A DNA stretch of 43,675 nt from Dolichospermum circinale AWQC310F (GCF_000426925.1 NZ_KE384687.1:1-43675), one strand, 5' to 3'; numbered from the stretch's first letter, positions 9,383 through 18,712 are shown. Made by a program: numbers and translations. Notes: generated by a model not told the origin, from the letters alone.

Positions 9383-9547
9383 TTTTTCCTCCCAATGATT
9401 TAATGGTTTAAAAAGATTTAATAATTTCATAGCCAAACCCGTAATTCATCATATCTTTTTAGGGGATCTAAAATTTAATTTAGTTCACAAAATTATAGAA
9501 AAAGTCATAAAAAAGTAAAATAGCAGGAATAGCAGAAGGTTAAAAAT

Positions 9548-9898
9548 ATGGCTACTTGGCAATGTATATCTCAGTGTGGGGCTTGCTGTAACTTAACACC
9601 AGCGGATCGTCCAGATTTAGAAGAGTATCTTTCACCACCGGATTTAGAACTTTATCTCAGTATGGTAGGGGAAGGGGGATGGTGTGTAAATTATGATCAT
9701 GGTACAAGGGAATGTAAAATTTATCCTCACCGTCCTCGGTTTTGTCGTGTAGAAGCGGAAATTTTTGCGGAGATGTATGGTATTGAAGCAGAGGATGTAA
9801 ATGATTTTGCGATTGATTGCTGTCGTCAGCAGATTGAAGGGGTTTATGGCGATCGCAGTTTAGAACAAATCCGTTTTGATCAAGCTGTCGGTTTTTGA
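9548..9898 (+). CDS. YkgJ family cysteine cluster protein
   Basis: A 116-residue protein of the YkgJ/CxxCxxCC family, whose members carry a putative zinc or iron-sulfur site; precise function is unknown. Cysteines are at 6, 10, 13, 14, 46, 56, 66, 91 and 92, giving the pattern CxxxCxxCC followed by C-x9-C-x9-C and a CC pair. The KIYPHRPRFCR segment is the usual family signature. HIP1 octamer GCGATCGC lies within the gene at 9849. The next gene is convergent, 27 bp away. Confidence 0.85.
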   Translation: MATWQCISQCGACCNLTPADRPDLEEYLSPPDLELYLSMVGEGGWCVNYDHGTRECKIYPHRPRFCRVEAEIFAEMYGIEAEDVNDFAIDCCRQQIEGVYGDRSLEQIRFDQAVGF

Positions 9899-9925
9899 CT
9901 ATCTCAGAATAGATACAAGTAACCA

Positions 9926-11893
9926 TCATCCATCCTTTTTACGTCTGCGAGATTCATAAGATTCTCGAAAACGAGGTTCATCAGGCAATAGTTCCATCGC
10001 TTTGCTATAAGCTTGAAGAATCTCAGTTTCAGATGCCCGTAATGAATTTAATGTTTTTGCTAAATCAAACCAACACCAAGCATTTCTGACTTTATCATCA
10101 GATAATTGAATGGCACGACGAAGTAATTCTACAGCCTCCCGATTTAATCGTCTTTTTGTGTGCATATCTCTGTTTATTTTCGAGAGATTAATTTTAGTTT
10201 GAGCATATTCCTGAAGAGATTTAGGATCATCTTTGATAAATTCATAATTATCGGCAAAAATTCTGTGAGCTTCCTGAAAACGCTTGGCACGTTTATATAG
10301 AATTGCTAACTCTACTGTATCATCAACTTGTATGGGTAGAGGAGCTTGTTCTAAAATTACTGAAGCTTCATTAAATTTTCTTTGATCTAAAAGAATTTTT
10401 GCCATAGCAGTGTAAGGCAAATGACGATCCATAATAGTCAAGTCAGATTCAATATCCCTAAACAGTTTCTCTGCTATCGAAAAATCACCTAATGATGTTC
10501 TATATTCAATAATTTGAGCGATTAATGCTCCCGATTTGGGAACTCGACTCAGGGATGATTCTAAATTTAATATAGCTCTTTGTCGTTCACCTACAGCCCA
10601 TAAATGAGAACTTTCTCTTAGTGCATGAATAACTATATATTGTGGATGTGCTGGTAATGTTACGCGAAAGTAAGTTCGTGTTTCATCAAAATCAAAGCTG
10701 GGATCTGGAGAACCATTTTCTGTCATCTTGCGGCGAATTTTAGGAATACCAGTTCCTCTAGCTTCTGCCAAATCTAAATCCTTTAAAAAATCACCAATTC
10801 TCCGATTACGATAAGGAACAGGAGGAATCATTGCCTTTGGTTGAAAATGTTTCATTTCAATACCTGGAACTGGTCCAGGATAGCTAATAATCTCTAAACG
10901 ATCAGGATAAAGATAAACTTTTACTGGTTCTTGAACCCCGTCATAACTACGATGGTAAACCGCATTCACTAAAGCTTCTTCCATAGCTTCATAAGGAAAA
11001 GCAACAGTTCTCTGAGCCGTTGATTGATTTGGAACTTTACGAACCATCGTTGTACTAAAGTTATTCAAATAATCTAAAGCTTGACGAAGTTGATGATGTA
11101 ATGGTCCGCGAAATATTTTTTCTTCTATTAAATTTCCTCCGGCATCATCACCAAATTGTACAATCTCAATTCTTGCACCAGGGAAATATTGCTCTGGATT
11201 ATCAACAAAGAATAATAAAGCAATATTTCTTGGTACTTCATGACTATTAATTGGTGTAGTAATTCGCATATTTCGATATAGGTCTAATTCGGGAATTACA
11301 TTACCTGGTGCAACTAATTCACTCTTTATATCTGATAGGAAATTTCTGACCAGAGTTGGAGAAATGACATCAATAGACACGGCCGAATTACGACGATCAT
11401 CAAATGGAACTTTTGCCGCCATTTGCATTAATTGAGTTAATATATCACCTCTAGCTTCAACAGTTTCACTTCCTTGTCGAACATAGTATGCTCTGTCTCT
11501 GCCGCTTAATGTTTTCGGAGCTTGATATGGACGAACATCCCCTCCTGACACCCAAATTACTAATATCTGCTTATCTTGATATATTTCAGGAGAAATAACT
11601 GGCTGATGTTCTGGATCAATTCGCTTGCAATTACCACGAATCCATTTCTGAATTTCATCTAAATTTTGATCTTCTAGTCCATGGGGAGGAAGAATAGGCT
11701 GACCGTTTTTATCTTCGATGCCAATAATTATATACCCACCATTTAAGTTGAAAAAATCATTGGCAAAAGCACAAATACTATGCAATACACTTTCTGCAAT
11801 TGGCTGTGACCAAGTTTTTTTAAATTCTCTCCTCACGGACTCAACCGAGCGAGCGTGAATTAGATCTTCAAGATTAATAGGTAATATTTTCAT
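9926..11893 (-). CDS. AlbA_2 (Schlafen-like) / ATPase / TPR multidomain protein
   Basis: A 655-residue protein with three visible parts. Residues about 15-150 form an AlbA_2/Schlafen-type DNA- or RNA-binding domain (EFKK at 23-26, GGYIIIGIED at 52-61, YYVRQGSETVEA at 136-147). Residues about 290-415 resemble the GHKL-like C-terminal ATP-binding domain of these proteins (EALVNAVYHRSY at 306-317, DRLEIISYPGPVPG, GTGIPKIRRKM at 380-390). Residues 420-655 are helical with TPR-like repeats. AlbA_2/HATPase proteins are usually annotated as putative transcriptional regulators or RecG-like helicases, and some relatives occur in defence islands. The TPR tail is a less usual addition. It is monocistronic, with no partner genes to indicate its task. 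Confidence 0.75.
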   Translation of the reverse strand: MKILPINLEDLIHARSVESVRREFKKTWSQPIAESVLHSICAFANDFFNLNGGYIIIGIEDKNGQPILPPHGLEDQNLDEIQKWIRGNCKRIDPEHQPVISPEIYQDKQILVIWVSGGDVRPYQAPKTLSGRDRAYYVRQGSETVEARGDILTQLMQMAAKVPFDDRRNSAVSIDVISPTLVRNFLSDIKSELVAPGNVIPELDLYRNMRITTPINSHEVPRNIALLFFVDNPEQYFPGARIEIVQFGDDAGGNLIEEKIFRGPLHHQLRQALDYLNNFSTTMVRKVPNQSTAQRTVAFPYEAMEEALVNAVYHRSYDGVQEPVKVYLYPDRLEIISYPGPVPGIEMKHFQPKAMIPPVPYRNRRIGDFLKDLDLAEARGTGIPKIRRKMTENGSPDPSFDFDETRTYFRVTLPAHPQYIVIHALRESSHLWAVGERQRAILNLESSLSRVPKSGALIAQIIEYRTSLGDFSIAEKLFRDIESDLTIMDRHLPYTAMAKILLDQRKFNEASVILEQAPLPIQVDDTVELAILYKRAKRFQEAHRIFADNYEFIKDDPKSLQEYAQTKINLSKINRDMHTKRRLNREAVELLRRAIQLSDDKVRNAWCWFDLAKTLNSLRASETEILQAYSKAMELLPDEPRFRESYESRRRKKDG

Positions 11894-12075
11894 ACTTATT
11901 TTAAGTTTGCATAATATAACAACTGAGTCTGTATCAATCTACTCGCAGTAGCACTTTATTATCTCTATCGAAGTGTTTATATATAAATATATTAAAAAAT
12001 CCTGTTGCAATTTATGATAACAATATGAGAAAATGAAAGGAATATGAAAACAACTGAAAGACCAAACTAACGACC

Positions 12076-12453
12076 GTGAAAATTGATACTGCACCATTCA
12101 GCATTCCTAAATTATCTGCAACCGAAAACCAGTCACATCAGCCTATAGTTAAGGATGATCCCAAAGGCAAAACATCTGTATTTATGGTCTTTGGGACAAC
12201 CTTTATAACGATTTTTCTCGCGGAAATTGGTGATAAAACTCAACTTTCCACCCTGTTAATGAGTGCGGAATCCCATGCCCCTTGGGTAGTTTTTCTCGGT
12301 TCTGGTGTAGCATTAATTACTACTAGTTTATTAGGAGTATTATTAGGTGGTTGGATTTCTACGAAACTCAGCCCTAAAACGGTTGAAAAATCAGCCGGGG
12401 TTATGTTGCTACTAATTTCCCTGATGTTGGTCTGGGATGTCATTCAAGGTTAG
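12076..12453 (+). CDS. UPF0016/GDT1 half-size manganese exporter subunit (Hmx1-type)
   Basis: A 125-residue protein with one UPF0016 repeat: motif AEIGDKTQL at 49-57 (Glu50, Asp53 as likely cation ligands) and three membrane helices (about 36-52, 66-90, 101-122). The first 33 residues are soluble and proline/acid-rich, longer than usual. Full-length UPF0016 proteins (yeast Gdt1, Synechocystis Mnx) have two such repeats; Anabaena uses two separate half-size proteins, Hmx1 and Hmx2, as partners in manganese export, and this gene and the next fit that. The start is a GTG at 12076; a later start just before the first helix is also possible. Confidence 0.8.
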   Translation: MKIDTAPFSIPKLSATENQSHQPIVKDDPKGKTSVFMVFGTTFITIFLAEIGDKTQLSTLLMSAESHAPWVVFLGSGVALITTSLLGVLLGGWISTKLSPKTVEKSAGVMLLLISLMLVWDVIQG

Positions 12454-12487
12454 TTTTTGTAATGTAATATTGTCAATTGAGGAAAAT

Positions 12488-12769
12488 ATGGACTGGAATC
12501 TTTTAGGGTTAAGCTTTGTGACAGTGTTTTTATCAGAATTAGGTGATAAGAGTCAGTTAGCAGCGATCGCTCTTTCTGGACAAGGACAATCTCGAAAGGC
12601 TATATTTTTTGGTACAGCTGGTGCTTTAGTCTTAACTAGTCTTTTGGGAGCATTAGCCGGTGGTGCGGTATCCGAGTTTTTACCTACACACATTTTAAAA
12701 GCGATCGCTGCCGTCGGGTTTGCTATCCTCGCTATCCGTCTACTCTTACCTAACACTGATGAGGCTTAG
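12488..12769 (+). CDS. UPF0016/GDT1 half-size manganese exporter subunit (Hmx2-type)
   Basis: A 93-residue protein with the second UPF0016 half: SELGDKSQLAAIAL starting at residue 16 (Glu17, Asp20), and three membrane helices (about 4-20, 34-58, 68-88). It begins 34 bp after the previous half-size gene, with GAGGAAA upstream of the ATG at 12488. Together the halves would form the heteromeric exporter that removes manganese from the cytoplasm, to the thylakoid lumen or the periplasm. HIP1 sites lie at 12563 and 12701. Its stop overlaps the stop of the convergent gene by 4 bp. Confidence 0.85.
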   Translation: MDWNLLGLSFVTVFLSELGDKSQLAAIALSGQGQSRKAIFFGTAGALVLTSLLGALAGGAVSEFLPTHILKAIAAVGFAILAIRLLLPNTDEA

Positions 12770-13251
12770 ACTTCCCGCCAACACCAATTCAAAAGTATAC
12801 CTCCTGCTATAACCTTAAAAGCCTCTAGCAGGAAGTAACCGCTGTGTAATAAGTTCATGATTGCCGGAACAGGTCCACTAGCGATCAAGCTGAAATTAGC
12901 TCCTAGAGCGCACATTTGGGGAGTTAAGAAATAAGTATCTAGTAATGCGACTGTTAACAATATTCCAGATAATGCAATACTACCCAAACGCCAATGAGAT
13001 TGAGTTTTGCTAATAGCCAATACAGAAGTTAAAACCACAGTAGCAGCTAATAATTCTAGGCGATTAAAATTCCAAAAAACTACATAACCTGCTACAGAAA
13101 AACTAGCTTCGTTCATCATGCCAGCAAAGTAAAGACTAGGCATAATTACCCAATCTAAAACCAGACTAGCACTCAGCCAAAAGCCCAAAGTCAAGAGAAT
13201 GGCTATTTGCCAAGTTGAGCGTTTAAATTCCAGATTAGAAATAGCGTTCAT
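12766..13251 (-). CDS. DUF4149-like four-helix membrane protein
   Basis: A 161-residue membrane protein of unknown function. Four hydrophobic helices are seen at about 15-38, 60-80, 90-110 and 130-155, with a WxxxNRLE motif (about 55-62), which suggests the DUF4149/TMEM205-like group; this assignment is by resemblance only. The 3' end overlaps hmx2 by 4 bp, convergent. The upstream region (13252-13600) may hold its promoter. Confidence 0.6.
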   Translation of the reverse strand: MNAISNLEFKRSTWQIAILLTLGFWLSASLVLDWVIMPSLYFAGMMNEASFSVAGYVVFWNFNRLELLAATVVLTSVLAISKTQSHWRLGSIALSGILLTVALLDTYFLTPQMCALGANFSLIASGPVPAIMNLLHSGYFLLEAFKVIAGGILLNWCWREV

Positions 13252-13600
13252 AAAAATAATTGCTTTGTTGTATTCCTAGTATCTAACTAAGAGAAGAATT
13301 TGACAACAAATATAAATTAATTGTTACAAACCCAAAATTTTAGTTATTAGTAGATAGATTTGTTAACAAATTTGAAGTTTGATTAAGAAATAATTGAGAA
13401 TAGCAATATTTTACGTATTCCTTATTTACCGGTGAGTTTTCAGGAAACAGACAAGGGATAAAGCCATCAATATTTTTAATTATTTATTAACAATGTTTAC
13501 TAAAAATAAAATAGTATTTTCATGTCGAATTAGGTTCGACATAGGACTCAGATTTGATTAGGTATTAATGAAGATATACGTTGATTTTTCACAAGGAATA
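13252..13600. other. Intergenic region with palindromes
   Basis: No gene is seen. It holds a 14-bp perfect palindrome ATTTGTTAACAAAT (13358-13371), possibly an operator for the minus-strand gene below it, and a stem-loop ATGTCGAA/TTCGACAT (13522-13542, loop TTAGG) that lies beyond the menE stop and may end that transcript, though only an interrupted T-rich stretch follows on the minus strand. Confidence 0.4.
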
Positions 13601-14941
13601 TCAGGAAATGAAGTGCGGGATATGAGCTAGAAAATCCTCAGCTATTTTTTCCACTTCTTGACGGTTAATTTTCCCTTGGTTATTACGGGGTAATTTAGCT
13701 AGGGAAATCCAATGTTTAGGAATTTTGAATTTACTCAGTTGATTTTTTAGTTGGGTTTGAATTTCTCTATGGGAAATATTTTCATCTTTGGGAACATAAA
13801 TCGCTGTTAATGCTTGTCCCCAATATTTATCAGTTATTCCAATTACACAAACATCAGTTACCATTTGAGTTTTTCTAATCGCTGTTTCAACTTCTAGGGG
13901 GTAAATATTTTCCCCACCAGTAATGATTTTGTCGCTATTTCTGCCCATGATATGTAAATAGTTTTGATTGTCTAAAAAACCCATATCATCAACTACAAAA
14001 TTCTTTCTATTTTCCCATATTTGTGGATAATAACCTAATGCTAATGATTTACTTTGAATATTTATATTTCCTGGTTGATTATCAATGATGATTTTAGCAT
14101 GAGGAAGAATTTTACCACTATTAAATTTACCTTTTAAAAATTCATCAGGTTTAAGAGTTGCAATTTGAGAAGCGGTTTCTGTCATTCCATAAGTAGGTGC
14201 TAATCTAATTTGATGAAATCTCGCTTTTTCTAATATTTCTTCCCAAGGTGGCGCACCCCCTAAAAAAACAGTAGCAAATTTTGATAGCCATTGGGTTAAT
14301 TCTGGACTTTGCAGGAGTTTTTGTAATTGGGTGGGAACTAAAGATATAAAAAATTCTGCTGGGTTAATATTTGGTATTTCACAAGTTTCTAATTTTTTAG
14401 ATGTGGTAATTACTAATTTACCTCCCGTTGTCAAAGAACGCATAAATTGCATTAATCCACTCACATGATATAATGGTAATATACAAAATGAATTAACTGA
14501 ATTTATGGCAAAATATTCTGTAAATCCTTCCACAGACGCTGTTAATGTTTCCCATGTATGAATAGCAAATTTAATCTTTCCTGATGAACCACCAGTAGGA
14601 ATCATAATAGTATTATTAATTGGTAATTCATAATTAGTAATTACTGATTTTAAAAAGTTATTTTCTCTTCCTAAAACTATATCTGGTTGGACTAAATTAA
14701 AAACTTGTTCCCATTCATCTTCACCCCAATCTGGGTTACAAAGAAAAACTGGACATTCAGCCGCACAAGCAGCAATAAAACTGGCTATAAATCTCACTGG
14801 TGATCTTTCCGCAATCATGATTTTTGGAGTTGACAACTGGGTTATTTTTAAATATAATTCTGTTGCTATCCGTGGTAATTCCTGGCTATGATCACAAATC
14901 AGCCAATTATGATTTTGGACATTATCTAAAAGGTTTTCCAT
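13601..14941 (-). CDS. menE: 2-succinylbenzoate--CoA ligase MenE
   Basis: A 446-residue member of the acyl-adenylate-forming enzyme family that activates o-succinylbenzoate to its CoA thioester in phylloquinone (vitamin K1) synthesis, the cofactor of photosystem I. Seen: the adenylation P-loop MIPTGGSSGKIK (113-124), APTYGMTETASQ (A5 motif), GRNSDKIITGGENIYPLEVE (hinge and A8 region) and C-terminal NNQGKINRQEV with the catalytic lysine. Its start overlaps the end of menC by 16 bp, so translation is probably coupled. Identity follows from the motif set together with the men neighbours; on sequence alone it could be another acyl-CoA ligase. Confidence 0.92.
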   Translation of the reverse strand: MENLLDNVQNHNWLICDHSQELPRIATELYLKITQLSTPKIMIAERSPVRFIASFIAACAAECPVFLCNPDWGEDEWEQVFNLVQPDIVLGRENNFLKSVITNYELPINNTIMIPTGGSSGKIKFAIHTWETLTASVEGFTEYFAINSVNSFCILPLYHVSGLMQFMRSLTTGGKLVITTSKKLETCEIPNINPAEFFISLVPTQLQKLLQSPELTQWLSKFATVFLGGAPPWEEILEKARFHQIRLAPTYGMTETASQIATLKPDEFLKGKFNSGKILPHAKIIIDNQPGNINIQSKSLALGYYPQIWENRKNFVVDDMGFLDNQNYLHIMGRNSDKIITGGENIYPLEVETAIRKTQMVTDVCVIGITDKYWGQALTAIYVPKDENISHREIQTQLKNQLSKFKIPKHWISLAKLPRNNQGKINRQEVEKIAEDFLAHIPHFIS

Positions 14942-15903
14942 AGATTTTCTAACCAGTTTAATTCTTGTTCTTCAAAAAAGTGATTAATACCAAAACCAAC
15001 AGCACGGTTATTTTTAGATAGTTCTGCTGCTAATTGTAATGAGGCTTGTCTCCCAATTTCTGTTTCAAATACAGATGAAAATACAACGTCAATTTGATGT
15101 TTTTTGCAAAACTCTTTTAACCTAGATGGTGAACCAAATATTGCCGGTTTAATCACAAAAATTCCTCCCCAACCGTGTTCAAAGCATGATTTTAATTGTT
15201 GGAGATTGGCGATAGATTCATCTAAGGCTATAGGAGTGGAATATAAATTACTTAATTCCCGCATTTCTCTAAATTTATTTGGTGGTAAAGGTTGTTCGAT
15301 AAATTCGATTTTAGGTAAGAATTTATCACACTTATTCAACCATAATTCAGCCTGTTGATATGTAAGTCCACCATTAGCATCTAAACGTAATTTGGCTGAA
15401 TTTGGTAAGCTGGAAATTAGTAAATCAAATATTTCTAACTCCTTAGTTATATCATCAACAGCAATTTTCCATTTGAATGTTTTATATCCTTGTTCCCATA
15501 AGCTATTCCATTGATTTAAAGCTAAATTTCCCGCTGATAATAAGCCGCTGTAGGTAAAATTTAAATTAGCATCTAGCGATTGGAAATCACGGCTACACAA
15601 ACGAAACCCACCTGCGTGGGTTGAAGATTCAAAAGCAAATTGACAAGCTGGTAAGTTATCGGGAATGGTAAAAATTATCTCTTTGGTAATTGTTTTTGGA
15701 AGTTGACGACAAAAATCTAAAGCTTGTTCTATGGTTTCTGAACCAAACCAAGAAATGGGGGAGATTTCTCCCCAAGTAACATGATTTTCCCCATTAATTA
15801 AGCGAATAATTACGCTTTCGCGGATTTCCCAAACCCCATGATTAGTAATAATAGGATTTGTGAATTTTTGGCTAAAGTAACGAAAAGAAAATTGATAAAT
15901 CAT
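14926..15903 (-). CDS. menC: o-Succinylbenzoate synthase MenC
   Basis: A 325-residue enolase-superfamily enzyme that dehydrates SHCHC to o-succinylbenzoate. Seen: the KWK lysine motif (in FKWKIAVD), the metal-binding triad as Asp in LRLDANGG, Glu in FIEQPLPP and Asp in IALDESI, and the second catalytic lysine in GGIFVIKPA. The frame is open to an ATG at 16044, but the 47 extra codons overlap menA and translate a dispersed repeat (EKTTETQRTRRNE), so the ATG at 15903, giving MIYQFSFRYF, is the real start. It is followed by menE with a 16-bp overlap. Confidence 0.93.
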   Translation of the reverse strand: MIYQFSFRYFSQKFTNPIITNHGVWEIRESVIIRLINGENHVTWGEISPISWFGSETIEQALDFCRQLPKTITKEIIFTIPDNLPACQFAFESSTHAGGFRLCSRDFQSLDANLNFTYSGLLSAGNLALNQWNSLWEQGYKTFKWKIAVDDITKELEIFDLLISSLPNSAKLRLDANGGLTYQQAELWLNKCDKFLPKIEFIEQPLPPNKFREMRELSNLYSTPIALDESIANLQQLKSCFEHGWGGIFVIKPAIFGSPSRLKEFCKKHQIDVVFSSVFETEIGRQASLQLAAELSKNNRAVGFGINHFFEEQELNWLENLWKTF

Positions 15904-15936
15904 TAGGTACTTGCAAATAAAAAAACCTCTCGACCT

Positions 15937-15980
15937 CTCATTTCTCCGTGTTCTCTGTGTCTCTGTGGTTTTTTCCTGAT
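15937..15980. repeat. Dispersed cyanobacterial 'ACCACAGAGACACAGAG' repeat
   Basis: On the minus strand this reads AAACCACAGAGACACAGAG followed by AACACGGAGAAATGAGAGG, a purine-rich element scattered through Nostocales intergenic regions. It lies between menA and menC and produces a false N-terminal extension of menC when translated. Confidence 0.6.
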
Positions 15981-16007
15981 TCAGATCACTTATTTCCCGA
16001 AAATTCC

Positions 16008-16907
16008 TTAACCAAATATAAATCCTAAACCTAAAAATAAGCAACTTAAAAAATGAACATTAATAGCGATAAATTTAGAATTACTAACTTTATCTGGTTG
16101 GTGATGATTTTCTAAAACGTGACGACATAATTTCACCGCAAAAGGTAAACTCAAGAAACTTAATAATGTGCAAATTGGGAAAATATTCAAGATGACAAAC
16201 AGCAATATTAAAGGATAAATAATAGTAGTAAATACCACTAAAACCTTTGCACCTGCTTGAGTTCCTAAGCGGACAATTGGAGATTTTTTCCCTGCGGCTA
16301 TGTCATCTGCAACTTGATGAAAATGGGAACAAAATAGCACTAAACTGGTAACAATGCCTAAAATTATGGAAGCTGCTAAATTCGTACTAGACCAGGTTTG
16401 AGTTTGGCTATAATAGGCTGCACCCATACCCAAAGGACCAAAGGCAAAAAAACAGAGAATTTCGCCTAAACCTTGGTATCCTAGACGAAAAGGAGGACCT
16501 TGGTAGATATAGCCCAAACCGCAGCATAATAAAATTATGCCGATAATTGTCGGATCTTTTTGCCAAAGAGCGATCGCTATTATTCCCAACAAACCCAAAC
16601 CTAAACACAGGTTTCCCACCCAAAACATTAGGGTTTTATTACCAGTTAAATTCACCAATGAATGATGTTTATTCTGATCAATTCCTGTTTCGGCATCAAA
16701 TACATCATTACTAATATTTTCCCATGCTAAAATTAGAATTGATGCAGCGATAAATAGAGAAAATATTGTGAGATTAAAAATCTTTGTTTCCCTAAATGCT
16801 ACAGCCGAACCTACCCAAATCGGCATAATAGCAACACTGTACATTGGCGGTTTAATTGCCGCCATCCATAGTTTACCTTGAGGTGGTGAAATTTGATTTG
16901 AAGTCAT
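16008..16907 (-). CDS. menA: 1,4-Dihydroxy-2-naphthoate phytyltransferase MenA
   Basis: A 299-residue UbiA-family prenyltransferase in the membrane that attaches the phytyl chain to dihydroxynaphthoate, giving demethylphylloquinone. The two Asp-rich prenyl-diphosphate-binding motifs are NDVFDAETGID (about 67-77) and the second around HQVADDIAAGK (about 195-205); eight or nine hydrophobic helices span the rest. It is the first gene of the minus-strand menA-menC-menE group; menC starts 105 bp downstream. HIP1 site at 16570. Confidence 0.93.
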   Translation of the reverse strand: MTSNQISPPQGKLWMAAIKPPMYSVAIMPIWVGSAVAFRETKIFNLTIFSLFIAASILILAWENISNDVFDAETGIDQNKHHSLVNLTGNKTLMFWVGNLCLGLGLLGIIAIALWQKDPTIIGIILLCCGLGYIYQGPPFRLGYQGLGEILCFFAFGPLGMGAAYYSQTQTWSSTNLAASIILGIVTSLVLFCSHFHQVADDIAAGKKSPIVRLGTQAGAKVLVVFTTIIYPLILLFVILNIFPICTLLSFLSLPFAVKLCRHVLENHHQPDKVSNSKFIAINVHFLSCLFLGLGFIFG

Positions 16908-17272
16908 CGGTTTTGATTAGTTAAATTACCAGAATTTTAGTTGTCAATTAGATCTTATAATTTTATCCGGCACTTGACCAGTCATTTTAGATTTGAGAGT
17001 TGGCTTGTTTATCTGTTTATATCCTACTCTTGTCGGTGTAATCAATCTAAAATTGTTTAACTTTGGTAAATTACCAAAAAATGCTAATTTTATGATTATA
17101 GGTTCACATCCTACAATAAAATCTGCTATCTTGTCACCAAAACAGGATAAACTCCCGAATCACCCTTAGTCTATGCTGGTTAATGGTAACTGAATTATGT
17201 TACCTATAGAAATACCATCATGACTTATGACATTTTAGGAAGATAACTTAATAAAAATTAACTTATACATCC
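16908..17272. promoter_or_regulatory. Divergent menA / isochorismate synthase promoter region
   Basis: A 365-bp AT-rich gap between divergent men genes, so it must hold promoters for both. An inverted repeat GGTAAC-N8-GTTACC (17185-17204) lies about 70 bp before the isochorismate synthase start and might be an operator. It does not fit the NtcA pattern GTA-N8-TAC, since the GTA/TAC pair here is 12 bases apart. No convincing -35/-10 pair was fixed. Confidence 0.4.
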
Positions 17273-18688
17273 ATGACCATTTCACCATGTCGCAGCCACA
17301 CCTTTGTAGACTACAAATACCTCAATCAATTACTATTAGAGGTTCAAGAAAATTGCTGTCTTCATAAGAATAGTAAAATTGTTAGCATTCCCGTGGAGAT
17401 TGGTTTAGTTGATCCTTTGCTGGTTTTCGATAAATTTAGTCAAAAAAACACCAAAAACTTTTATTTTGAAAATAGAAGTAATGGTGAAGCGATCGCAGCA
17501 ATTGATACTGTAGATAAAATAGAAATTTTTGGTAAAAATAGATTTATAAAATCAGAAGAATTTATCAAAAATTGTCTGAAAAATATAATTTCTATTTCTC
17601 TGCAAAATCAAACCTTTTCCCAACCTCATTTTTTTTGTACTTTCAGTTTTTTTGATCAGCATGAACAAGCCGATTATCCATTTGCTTCTGCTACGGTTTT
17701 CTTGCCTTGTTGGCAAATTGTATTAAGAAATAATTGCTGCACATTAATAATGAATACAATTATTAATTCTCAGGTAAATGTTACAAAATTATTAGATAAT
17801 TTACAAGGCCATTTAAAAATTATTAAATCTTTGATAAATTACTCCATAAGTATTGATAAATTTTCCTTAAATCGCTATAGAAAAATTACTAAAAATGGTG
17901 ATAAATTTAAAAATTCAGTCTCATCAATTTTAGAAATCATTCAATCTCAACATTTAAGCAAAATTGTTTTAGCTGATACCTTGGATGTCAGCAACAATCA
18001 GGATTTTAACTTACTACAATCTTTAAATAATCTGCGTCAATTGCATCCTAATTGTCATGTATTTTCTACCAGTAATGGTCAAGGACAAAACTTTATTGGT
18101 GCTAGTCCAGAACGGCTAATTAGTATTCACAAACAACAGTTAATTACTGATGCTTTGGCAGGTTCAGCACCGAGAGGTAAAACACCTATAGAAGATGCTG
18201 CAAATGCTAACAACTTAGTTAATAATACTAAAGAAAAACACGAGCATCAACTTGTTCTGGATTTTATTACTCAACATTTATCTCAACTAGGTTTATTCCC
18301 ACAAGTTTTAGCTCCCAGACTCCGACAATTATCCAATATCCAGCATTTATGGACACCAATTACTGCTGTAGTCCCGACTAATATTCATCCCTTACAAATC
18401 ATTTCTAAACTGCATCCCACACCAGCAGTTGCCGGTGCAGCAAGAGATATTGCTTGTACCGAAATTCGCCGTTATGAAAATTTTGAAAGAGGTTTATATG
18501 CAGCACCTTTAGGTTGGGTAGACGGAGAAGGAAATTGTGAATTTATTGTCGGAATTCGTTCGGCTTTAATTGATGGTAATTATGCTAGACTTTATGCAGG
18601 TGCGGGTATTGTTGCCGGCTCAGATCCTCAAAAGGAATTTGCAGAAGTGCAACTTAAACTACAAGCTTTATTAAAAGCCTTGGTTTAA
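17273..18688 (+). CDS. menF: Isochorismate synthase MenF
   Basis: A 471-residue chorismate-binding enzyme that converts chorismate to isochorismate, the entry to phylloquinone synthesis. The C-terminal catalytic domain is well preserved: KIVLADTLDV, FIGASPERLISI, DALAGSAPRGK, the NTKEKHEHQLVLDFI segment, HPTPAVAG, ERGLYAAPLGWVDGEGNCEF, and YAGAGIVAGSDPQKE near the end. The N-terminal 200 residues are divergent and rich in Asn/Lys/Ile, as is usual in the family. It is divergent from menA and convergent with proA. Other chorismate-utilising enzymes share the fold, but GSAPRGKTP and the men context favour MenF. Confidence 0.92.
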   Translation: MTISPCRSHTFVDYKYLNQLLLEVQENCCLHKNSKIVSIPVEIGLVDPLLVFDKFSQKNTKNFYFENRSNGEAIAAIDTVDKIEIFGKNRFIKSEEFIKNCLKNIISISLQNQTFSQPHFFCTFSFFDQHEQADYPFASATVFLPCWQIVLRNNCCTLIMNTIINSQVNVTKLLDNLQGHLKIIKSLINYSISIDKFSLNRYRKITKNGDKFKNSVSSILEIIQSQHLSKIVLADTLDVSNNQDFNLLQSLNNLRQLHPNCHVFSTSNGQGQNFIGASPERLISIHKQQLITDALAGSAPRGKTPIEDAANANNLVNNTKEKHEHQLVLDFITQHLSQLGLFPQVLAPRLRQLSNIQHLWTPITAVVPTNIHPLQIISKLHPTPAVAGAARDIACTEIRRYENFERGLYAAPLGWVDGEGNCEFIVGIRSALIDGNYARLYAGAGIVAGSDPQKEFAEVQLKLQALLKALV

Positions 18689-18712
18689 CATTTTTATCAT
18701 TACCTCGTTTAC

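Noticed and set aside
17185-17204. NtcA binding site in the men promoter region
   Set aside because: The GTA and TAC halves are separated by 12 bases rather than 8.
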